A DNA stretch of 40,134 bases from a bacterium (GTDB lineage Bacteria > Arandabacterota > Arandabacteria > Arandabacterales > Arandabacteraceae), in contig JALGZP010000047.1 in NCBI GenBank assembly GCA_025774845.1, positions 1 through 40,134 of the forward strand, given 5' to 3'. Shown in pieces: positions 16,884-23,233 of this stretch. The notes beneath the pieces are model-generated. The model was not told the origin of the DNA, ran no database searches, and saw only the letters and a program-made list of their open reading frames with translations. Numbering within the stretch: the first letter of the stretch is position 1; every line of letters begins with the position of its first letter. The translations under genes and the position numbers were made by a program.

Positions 16884-17357
16884 CTACTTGTACTCTGCCT
16901 TGACCTCTCCCCAGCTCCAGGTGCTCACACCCCCCGGTGTTGATTCATGGGGGTAAAAGCCAAGTAGCTCGCACTCACGACCGACCGTCACCGTGGCACA
17001 TGTTACGTCATAGGCGGTGCCGAGCTGCACTTCGAGACAAAGCGTGTAACATCCGGGTGGCGTTCCCGGTGGTAGAGGAATATCCACGCCCCGCTTGATG
17101 GGCACACCTGCCGGCACACGCACACTGAACTTAGCCGATCCGGCAACCACGCCGTCTTGTGCGGCAGTCGCTGTGAACATTGCCAGACCCGGCTCGCTAC
17201 CGCAGTTACCGCCCTGGAAGTACAGACTCAGAACTTCACCATGCGTACCCGGGACAATTTCGGCACCAAGCTTGATGCCGACGCAATCTTCTGCAGCCGC
17301 AGGGACCGCACAGAGGATTGCCACAAGCACACCTGTCAATATTAGCCCTTTCGTCAT
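16884..17357 (-). CDS. Secreted 157-aa protein, paralogue A, unknown function
   Basis: A signal peptide (MTKGLILTGVLVAILCAVPA, cleavage after about AAA) is followed by about 135 exported residues. I recognise no family. It is a close paralogue of the protein at 20083-20556. The two share length, the LGAE-(I/V)(V/I)PG opening, VLSLYF, GSAKFSVR(V/M)PAG, the PPGTPPG-YTLC turn and the almost invariant tail LGFYPHESTPGG, STWSWGEVKA-YK. The beta-rich, proline-flanked SVRVPAG...PPGTPPG-YTLC pattern suggests an Ig-like or carboxypeptidase-regulatory-like sandwich. Four cysteines (C25, C52, a TLC Cys, one near 120) are shared; this copy has two extra. The start ATG follows GGGAGGAGG. A good promoter lies upstream, and the gene is monocistronic. 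Confidence 0.82.
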   Translation of the reverse strand: MTKGLILTGVLVAILCAVPAAAEDCVGIKLGAEIVPGTHGEVLSLYFQGGNCGSEPGLAMFTATAAQDGVVAGSAKFSVRVPAGVPIKRGVDIPLPPGTPPGCYTLCLEVQLGTAYDVTCATVTVGRECELLGFYPHESTPGGVSTWSWGEVKAEYK

Positions 17358-17412
17358 ATCTTAACACCTCCTCCCATTTTCGTTAATTTGCAAGCGTGAA
17401 TGCTTTATCCGA

Positions 17413-17441
17413 ATATTGCCATAGCCAGGCACACAAGTCAA
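17413..17441 (-). promoter_or_regulatory. Promoter candidate for secreted paralogue A
   Basis: On the minus strand TTGACT (17441-17436), 17 nt, then CAATAT (17418-17413), about 55 nt before the start codon at 17357. Both hexamers are good sigma-70 matches at ideal spacing. Confidence 0.55.
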
Positions 17442-17595
17442 GCTATTACGAAAAAACCTTCGATCTTGCGAGTTCTGCCGCCCGCGAAACAAAGCCTTTT
17501 GCTGTCCGCCTTGCCGTCTGGTAAGATTGCGTTGAAATTGCCTGGATACGGCCTGAATGCGTAGGCGTTCCCACTTTGCCTGGAGGAGTATGATC

Positions 17596-19095
17596 ATGCA
17601 CAGAATTCCTATCGTAGTACCACTTGTGCTCACATTACTTGCTGCCGGTCTCACCCATGCAGACGAACCGTTCGTCTTTCCCGAGACACGTGCGGGTGAG
17701 ATTGCGAGCGACTATTTTGAGGCCTTTAACTCCGGTGATCTGGAGCGGCTGCGGCAGCATTACCAAGACTATCGATCGGAGGCTTCTCTTGCGGAGCGTT
17801 CCCCGGATGAGAGGGCAAGTGCAACGTTGGGTCTGTATGAACAGTTGGGCCGGCTTGTCCCGGCGCGTGTCACCAACGAAACTGAATTCAGCATCACGAT
17901 CACAGCGCATGCAGAAAAGGTTAAGATGTGGGCTTCCTGTTTGTTTCAACTGGAGGAGCAGGAACCGTATAAACTTGACATGCTGATGATCGGACCCGGA
18001 TCTCCACCGGAGATGGTTACCGAAGGTGTTAAGACGTGGACAAGCCTAACAGATCTGTTGGACCAGGTCCGGACCGACACCGGGCTCCCTGCAATCGCGG
18101 TTGCCGTCATTGAGGATGGCGGTGTCATCCAAACAGCTGCCGTTGGTATCCGCAAGGCTGGGTCGACCGATTCGATTGAGATCGACGACCGCTTTCACAT
18201 CGGCTCGATAACAAAATCTGTCACCGCAACGATGATTGGGCGGCTGGTTGAGAAAGGCCTGCTGGCCTGGGATACGACCATCGCCCGGACATTAGAGGAC
18301 ATCGAGATTCGCGAAGAGTACCGCGACGTGACGCTCGAACAACTCCTTCAGCATCGGGCCGGCCTTCCGGGCTACCTCACATTTGAGGACAGCACCGATG
18401 CCCGGTTGATTGCCCTTCCGGGGACACCCACGGAGCAACGCAGGGTCTTCGTCGCCGAAGTGTTGCAGACCGAGCCTATCGCCCGGGCGGGCGAAGACAT
18501 GAACTACTCCAACGCCGGCTATGTGGTCGCCGGACTGATGGCAGAGCAGGTCAGCGGAACCGGTTGGGAGAACCTGGTCAAACAGTATGTGCTGGATCCC
18601 GCGGGGATGAAGAACTCAGGCTTCGGATGGCCGGCAACCGAGGCCCGACCAGGCCAGCCGTATGGCCATTTCTATGAGGACTCGGATTTTCGCCCCCAGG
18701 GCATGGATGAGTACCCATTGGGTGGCTTCATAGCCCCTGCGGGAGATATCCACACATCAATCGGTGACCTGGCGCTCTATGCGAAACTCCACATGGATGG
18801 ACTGGCAGGGCGCGACGGTGTTGTGAAGGCAAGTACCATCAGATACCTGCACTCGCCGCCGGAGTCCAAGGATAATGAGGTGCGCTACGCCGGTGGATGG
18901 ATGCTTGTGGAAAAGGAAGGTCTCGGAACGGTGCATACTCACAGCGGTAGTGCCGGGACTTTCTATGCAACTGTCGAACTGTATCCGGAAGAGAACCGCG
19001 CGACCGCAGTGGTCACGAACGCCGGAGCCGGTGCAGGTGCGGTTGAAAGCATAATCCGGTCAATCAATGAAGTAGCGAAGACCGGCACACCGTGA
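17596..19095 (+). CDS. Exported serine hydrolase (class C beta-lactamase / D-peptidase fold) with an N-terminal SnoaL-like domain
   Basis: Signal peptide MHRIPIVVPLVLTLLAAG...HA, so exported. Residues of about 25-135 form a small alpha-beta domain (EIASDYFEAFNSGDLERLRQ) of the NTF2/DUF3887 type that often precedes these hydrolases. The catalytic domain shows all three serine-hydrolase motifs: S-I-T-K (Ser204, Lys207), Y-S-N (Tyr304) and H-S-G (His449, in THSGSAGTF). Family members act on D-amino-acid peptides, esters or lactams, so the real substrate is open and the gene should not be read as antibiotic resistance. Start: the longest frame opens at 17557, but GGAGG (17582-17586) is 9 nt before ATG 17596, which gives a clean signal peptide; ATG 17590 is too close. 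A strong hairpin follows the gene. Confidence 0.9.
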   Translation: MHRIPIVVPLVLTLLAAGLTHADEPFVFPETRAGEIASDYFEAFNSGDLERLRQHYQDYRSEASLAERSPDERASATLGLYEQLGRLVPARVTNETEFSITITAHAEKVKMWASCLFQLEEQEPYKLDMLMIGPGSPPEMVTEGVKTWTSLTDLLDQVRTDTGLPAIAVAVIEDGGVIQTAAVGIRKAGSTDSIEIDDRFHIGSITKSVTATMIGRLVEKGLLAWDTTIARTLEDIEIREEYRDVTLEQLLQHRAGLPGYLTFEDSTDARLIALPGTPTEQRRVFVAEVLQTEPIARAGEDMNYSNAGYVVAGLMAEQVSGTGWENLVKQYVLDPAGMKNSGFGWPATEARPGQPYGHFYEDSDFRPQGMDEYPLGGFIAPAGDIHTSIGDLALYAKLHMDGLAGRDGVVKASTIRYLHSPPESKDNEVRYAGGWMLVEKEGLGTVHTHSGSAGTFYATVELYPEENRATAVVTNAGAGAGAVESIIRSINEVAKTGTP

Positions 19096-19168
19096 TCGTA
19101 GGTATAAGGAACTGATGGAGATTGCGGAGCTCGCCCAGTGAGCTCCAGGTTCAATTTAGAATGTTAAA

Positions 19169-19198
19169 CGCGCGGGGGTTCTCAGGAGCCCCCGCGCG
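19169..19198. terminator. Strong bidirectional hairpin between convergent genes
   Basis: CGCGCGGGGG (19169-19178) and CCCCCGCGCG (19189-19198) pair perfectly over 10 bp around a 10-nt loop. It lies 74 nt after the serine hydrolase stop and 36 nt after the stop of the convergent beta-barrel gene. There is no long T-run, but position and stability fit a shared terminator. Confidence 0.75.
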
Positions 19199-19234
19199 AC
19201 TCTTCAGACCAATTGCATGTGTGATTCACATGTG

Positions 19235-19888
19235 TCAGCGTGCGTAACCGGCCACAATGGAAATCACCTGGTTCTTGATATCATTAGGATCATCCCTGCT
19301 GTCTATCTTCGTCAAGCCCAGGTTGTAACGAACATCGAAAACGAGCATCCCGCTGCCCATGTCAATGTCGACACCACCGCCGAATATAAGACCGAAGTCA
19401 AACGAATTAGTGTCGTCCTTCACGTCTGTTGTGCCGCTGTGGTCGTCACCGTTTGTAAAACCGATTCCGTTATGATCGCTGTACTCCCACTCTTCCTCCG
19501 CACTCAGCAGAAAGGCCGGAGCCGGGCCTGCGAAGAGATTCGGCCTTATAGATCCCTCCATAGGAATCTGGTACTTGAACAGAATCGGGATCTCCAGATA
19601 GTTGTACTTTCCCGTCCACTTCGAGCCCCCGTGTTCCCACTTATATCCTTTCATCGAAAAAAGAACCTCAGGCTGGACCACCAGCATATTCATGAGGGCG
19701 TATGTCAGAAAACCGCCACCGATAAAAGCCGTCCGATTCTTATGGTGTTCGTCGGCGTCCCCGCCACCGTGGGTGGCGAGGTTAATACCCGCCTTGACAC
19801 CTTTTGCTGTTATCCCGCCTCCGGCATAGGTGACGGCCGAGACAGCAAAGACCAGCAGCATCGCTATCAGCACAACACGTTTGCTCAT
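19235..19888 (-). CDS. Outer-membrane beta-barrel protein (porin-like, PorT/OmpA-beta type)
   Basis: A signal peptide (MSKRVVLIAMLLVFAVSAVTYA) is followed by a beta-barrel of about 195 residues. The sequence alternates polar and hydrophobic residues and has the family marks KAGINLATHGG, VVQPEVLFSMKGYKW, YLEIPILFKYQIP, RPNLFAGPAPAFLL and DFGLIFGGGVDIDMG-G, with VFDVRYNLGLTKI near the end. This is the outer-membrane beta-barrel family common in Bacteroidetes and other FCB bacteria. Size and pattern suggest eight strands. Start: AGGAGG is 7 nt from ATG 19888 and only 1 nt from ATG 19894, so 19888 is chosen. It is probably monocistronic, with its own promoter. The transported or bound partner is unknown. 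Confidence 0.85.
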   Translation of the reverse strand: MSKRVVLIAMLLVFAVSAVTYAGGGITAKGVKAGINLATHGGGDADEHHKNRTAFIGGGFLTYALMNMLVVQPEVLFSMKGYKWEHGGSKWTGKYNYLEIPILFKYQIPMEGSIRPNLFAGPAPAFLLSAEEEWEYSDHNGIGFTNGDDHSGTTDVKDDTNSFDFGLIFGGGVDIDMGSGMLVFDVRYNLGLTKIDSRDDPNDIKNQVISIVAGYAR

Positions 19889-19943
19889 AATCATTCCTCC
19901 TCAGCAATCTTGCATAGCCCAGCCAACCACACCCTTAGGCGTG

Positions 19944-19973
19944 ATTATGTTCAACCGTATGGTTCGCTGTCAA
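19944..19973 (-). promoter_or_regulatory. Promoter candidate for the beta-barrel gene
   Basis: On the minus strand TTGACA (19973-19968), 18 nt, then CATAAT (19949-19944), about 55 nt before the start codon. Good hexamers, spacing one longer than ideal. Confidence 0.5.
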
Positions 19974-19997
19974 AGGAAAAGTCATTAGGACTAGGGT

Positions 19998-20040
19998 TGG
20001 CTCCCCGGACAAATGTCTGAAAACGCTAGATTGTGGGACG
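19998..20040 (+). repeat. Dispersed repeat, copy A
   Basis: Core TGGCTCCCCGGACAAATGTC, then TGAAAACGCTAGATTGTGGGA. It is one of eight same-strand copies in the window. It sits 42 nt downstream of the stop of the minus-strand gene ending at 20083, and the extended second half is not well kept here. Confidence 0.85.
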
Positions 20041-20082
20041 GTTTCCTAGTGGTGACGACCCGGCCCCCGCCGGCAAAACTGA

Positions 20083-20556
20083 TTACTTATACCCAGCCTT
20101 AACCTCTCCCCAGCTCCACGTGCTGATACCACCTGGTGTCGACTCATGGGGGTAAAAACCAAGTACCCGGCGTTCATCACCGATAATCACCCTGGCACAT
20201 GCTGAGTCCATCGCGCTGCCGAACTCGACCGCAAGGCACAGTGTATACACACCCGGTGGTGTTCCCGGGGGAACAGGAAGATCGAGACTCTGCTTTATGG
20301 GTCCACCTGCCGGCATACGGACACTGAACTTAGCTGATCCGATAACCCTGGTGCCTACGGAAGCAGTAGCCTTGGCCGTTACTACTCCAGGCTTGCCGCT
20401 GCAGTTCTCGGCGTAGAAGTACAGGCTCAGGACGTCACGAGGATCACCAGGGATAACCTCGGCACCGAGTTCAATATCGATGCAGCCCTCGGCCCCCGCG
20501 GTTGCACCCCACAAGACCACCACAAGCACCACCAATAGCGTTAGCCATCTCGTCAT
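20083..20556 (-). CDS. Secreted 157-aa protein, paralogue B, unknown function
   Basis: Paralogue of the protein at 16884-17357, with the same length to the residue and the same start and stop plan. The signal peptide (MTRWLTLLVVLVVVLWGATA) leads to an exported domain opening CIDIELGAEVIPGD. It shares VLSLYF, GSAKFSVRMPAG, PPGTPPGVYTLCL and the tail LGFYPHESTPGG, STWSWGEVKAGYK. Four cysteines are common to both copies; this one lacks the two extra cysteines of copy A. I recognise no family. The invariant last ~25 residues stand out against a more divergent middle, suggesting that the tail is the working or binding part. It has its own promoter and is divergent from the kinase gene, whose upstream region overlaps this promoter. 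Confidence 0.82.
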   Translation of the reverse strand: MTRWLTLLVVLVVVLWGATAGAEGCIDIELGAEVIPGDPRDVLSLYFYAENCSGKPGVVTAKATASVGTRVIGSAKFSVRMPAGGPIKQSLDLPVPPGTPPGVYTLCLAVEFGSAMDSACARVIIGDERRVLGFYPHESTPGGISTWSWGEVKAGYK

Positions 20557-20614
20557 ATCTCACGTACCCCCTTCTCTCCTTAGGTACCTCGCAGGCTCAC
20601 AGGCTTCCGTAAGG

Positions 20615-20643
20615 AGTGTATCACAACTCGCCGTGTTAATCAA
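20615..20643 (-). promoter_or_regulatory. Promoter candidate for secreted paralogue B
   Basis: On the minus strand TTGATT (20643-20638), 17 nt, then TACACT (20620-20615), about 60 nt before the start codon at 20556. It lies in the divergent region shared with the kinase gene. Confidence 0.6.
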
Positions 20644-20689
20644 CCTTCTGACGAGAAAAGAAAGAACGGTTGGACAAAAGGTAATTAAG

Positions 20690-23008
20690 ATGATAACCTC
20701 TCCCCTAGGCACTCCGGTGCCGAGAGAAGGAAGGGCAGGGCAGATGACCTGGGAACCTGATTCGGATGAACACTCCCCCCGGCCGGGGAAACCCCCCGCA
20801 GGGGAAGGATCTTCTCCTTCCCCGTATGACCCCACAAAGGGAAGCGAGGAGCCGCATCAGCAGGCCGGGTTACCCAAGAAGATAGGCGACTTTGTCGTCA
20901 AGCGTCTCATCGCCTCCGGCGGAATGGGTAGGGTCTACGAAGGACTGCAGGAGCACCCCCGGCGACCGGTAGCGATCAAGGTAATGAAACACGGTGTGGC
21001 ATCCGGTTCGGCCCTCCGGCGATTCGAGTACGAATCTCAGATTCTCGCCCGACTTCGCCACCCCCACATCGCCCAGGTCTATGAGGCAGGCACGTACGAT
21101 GATGGCTCCGGTGATGTCCCCTACTTCGCGATGGAGTACATTCCGAACCCCAGGTCGATCACCAAGTATGTGAACGAGAAGAATCTCAATACCTGTGAGC
21201 GGCTTGAGCTGTTTGCGAAGGTATGTGACGCTGTCCACCACGGTCACCAGAAGGGCATCATCCACAGGGATCTCAAACCTGACAACATCCTGATCGATTC
21301 GAACGGGCAACCCAAGATCATTGATTTCGGTGTCGCACGGGCAACGGATTCCGACTTAGCTCTTACCACCTTCCAGACCGAGGTGGGACAGCTCGTTGGC
21401 ACGCTGCAGTACATGAGCCCCGAGCAGATCGAAGCCGATCCTCATGATATCGATACCCGGTCAGATGTATATGCACTGGGCGTGGTCCTCTATGAAGTGC
21501 TAACCGGTAGACTTCCCTACGACGTGACTACCACAACTCCCCTGGAAACGGCACGGGTGATCCACGATGAGAGTCCCACGAGAATCAGCACGATCGATCG
21601 CACACTCGGTGGCGAGAAGGAGACGATCGTTCTCAAGGCCCTGGAGAAAGACCGGGAGCGACGCTACCAGTCTGCCGGGGAACTTGCAGCTGATATTCGA
21701 CGCCATCTTCATGACGAGCCCATCTGCGCTCGCCCGCCAAGCGTCAGCTATCAGCTCAGGGTTTTCGCGCGCCGCAACAAGGCTCTTGTCGCAGCGGTGG
21801 CAACCGTGTTCGCCGTTGTCGTGGCAGGGGCTGTTATCAGCACATCGCTTTACTTCCAGGCTAAGGCTGAGCGGTTGAAAGCCGAACAGCAAGCAACAAA
21901 GGCTATGGCCGCTATTGGTTTTATGCTCGACATGGTCCAGTCCGCCGATCCGGTATCGGTTGGCGAGGAGATCAAAGTTGGGGATCTGCTCGACCGTTAT
22001 AGCGAGAGGGTGGACAAGGCATTTGCCGGCCAACCGGAGATTGAGTCGGCAGTTCGCGCCACGATAGGGATGACCTATCAGTACCTGCACTTCTTTGAGG
22101 CGAGGGGCGAGGCCGACAGGTACCAGACAGCGGCAAGGTCGCACATGGAGACCGCGCTCGATATCCGCAGGCAAGTCCTCGGAGGGGAGCATCCCAAGAC
22201 ACTGGAATTGATGGAGCAGTTCGCCATGCTATTACAGTATCAGGGCAGGCCTGCCGAAACTGAGCGTCTGCTACGGGAGATATGGGAAGTCCGCCGGCGC
22301 ACCCTGGGTGAGGACGATTCTCTGACCGTCGCCTCGATGGAGAGTCTGGCTCTTGCGTTATGGAAACGGAATCGCCTCGATGAGGTTGAACCACTCATCC
22401 GGAAGATACTCGAGATCCGCCTGCGCACCCTCGGCGAGAAGGACCCGGCGACGCTCCTTGCCAAGGTCAATGTGGCCTCAATGCTTCAGGAGCGGGGGGA
22501 ACTCTCCGAAGCCGAGGACCTTAAGCGCGCTGTTCTCGAGGTCGGCCGCTGCGTTCTCGATGAGGGAACCGACATCAGGCGCACCCTGACGAGAGAGCTG
22601 GCCGCCTCGCTTGTCGCTCAGGGTAAGCTGGCCGAGGCTGATTCCCTGTATGGTATGACAAGGATGCCGGAGAACTTCGGAATCGAAAGGTGGCTCCAGG
22701 GTGAAACCGACCCGAAGGACGGCGAGGCCATCTTATTTGTTTTCTGGGAGGAGTGGTGCCCGTTTTCGCACACGGCACTTCCCAAGCTACAACATTTCCA
22801 CCGCAACTATAAGGATCGCATCAAGAAGAATGGGCTGACCTTTCCTATCGCTAAGGGAGGCCGAGAAGCCCGGTTATTCTTCCAGATTCGTGACATCCCG
22901 TGGGCGGTGGTGATGGCGGACGGCAGGATGGTCTGGCGTGGAAACCCGAACCATCTTACCAGCCAGCTCCTCGATGGCCTTCTCGGAATACCGGCGGACC
23001 GTAGCTAA
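20690..23008 (+). CDS. Transmembrane Ser/Thr protein kinase with extracytoplasmic TPRs and a C-terminal thioredoxin-like domain
   Basis: With this start the protein has 772 residues. Residues 1-62 are a Pro/Ser-rich leader. The kinase domain (about 65-340) is complete: glycine loop ASGGMG (75-80), VAIK (Lys97), HRDLKPDN (192-199, catalytic Asp194), DFG (212-214) and SPE (243-245). A transmembrane helix (about 364-386) follows. Residues of about 430-655 are TPR/Kinesin-light-chain-like repeats, with RRQVLGGEHP, RRRTLGEDDS and RLRTLGEKDP repeating every ~42 residues. Residues of about 676-766 look like a thioredoxin/TlpA fold: ILFVFWEEWCPFSHTALPKL, then RDIPWAVVMADGRMVWRGNP. The usual C-x-x-C is C-P-F-S, so it cannot work as a normal dithiol. 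Start: AAAAGG is 8 nt before ATG 20690. Longer frames overlap the divergent gene's promoter. Confidence 0.88.
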   Translation: MITSPLGTPVPREGRAGQMTWEPDSDEHSPRPGKPPAGEGSSPSPYDPTKGSEEPHQQAGLPKKIGDFVVKRLIASGGMGRVYEGLQEHPRRPVAIKVMKHGVASGSALRRFEYESQILARLRHPHIAQVYEAGTYDDGSGDVPYFAMEYIPNPRSITKYVNEKNLNTCERLELFAKVCDAVHHGHQKGIIHRDLKPDNILIDSNGQPKIIDFGVARATDSDLALTTFQTEVGQLVGTLQYMSPEQIEADPHDIDTRSDVYALGVVLYEVLTGRLPYDVTTTTPLETARVIHDESPTRISTIDRTLGGEKETIVLKALEKDRERRYQSAGELAADIRRHLHDEPICARPPSVSYQLRVFARRNKALVAAVATVFAVVVAGAVISTSLYFQAKAERLKAEQQATKAMAAIGFMLDMVQSADPVSVGEEIKVGDLLDRYSERVDKAFAGQPEIESAVRATIGMTYQYLHFFEARGEADRYQTAARSHMETALDIRRQVLGGEHPKTLELMEQFAMLLQYQGRPAETERLLREIWEVRRRTLGEDDSLTVASMESLALALWKRNRLDEVEPLIRKILEIRLRTLGEKDPATLLAKVNVASMLQERGELSEAEDLKRAVLEVGRCVLDEGTDIRRTLTRELAASLVAQGKLAEADSLYGMTRMPENFGIERWLQGETDPKDGEAILFVFWEEWCPFSHTALPKLQHFHRNYKDRIKKNGLTFPIAKGGREARLFFQIRDIPWAVVMADGRMVWRGNPNHLTSQLLDGLLGIPADRS

Positions 23009-23014
23009 GAGGTA

Positions 23015-23233
23015 CTACTTCGCTATCACGATCCTCTGGGATTTCTGCTTCCCGCCTGCAGAGAGCGTGACAAAGTAGACTCCGCTGGGCAAACCGTCAG
23101 CAGACCACCAGGTCGTGCGGATAATCCCATCGCCCTTTGCAAGTTCGCCTACATGCCTGACAAGTTCCCCTTGCACATTATAGATGTCGAGGCTGACCGG
23201 CCCGGGATGCCTCGATGCGAAGCGCAGTGAGGT
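23015..23233 (-). pseudogene. Out-of-frame C-terminal FlgD-like/secretion-tail domain of the BNR protein
   Basis: Directly after the frame of the BNR protein fails, another minus-strand frame reads a complete C-terminal module: SLRFASRHPGPVSLDIYN, then VQGELVRHVGEL, TTWWSADGLPSGVYFVTL and QRIVIAK with a TAG stop at 23017-23015. This is the FlgD-Ig-like tail found at the end of many exported FCB proteins. It has no start of its own and belongs to the gene on its right. A single extra base (or two missing) between about 23215 and 23235 separates the frames; the tail frame has a TAA at 23236-23234, so the change lies downstream of it. Confidence 0.8.

Noticed and set aside
17596-19095. Calling this serine hydrolase (and the one at 37062-38132) a beta-lactamase resistance gene
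   Set aside because: Motifs fit the broad serine hydrolase family; nothing shows activity on antibiotics.
20480-20689. Longer N-terminus of the kinase gene
   Set aside because: It would overlap the divergent secreted gene and its promoter, the sequence looks non-coding, and ATG 20690 has a good ribosome-binding site.
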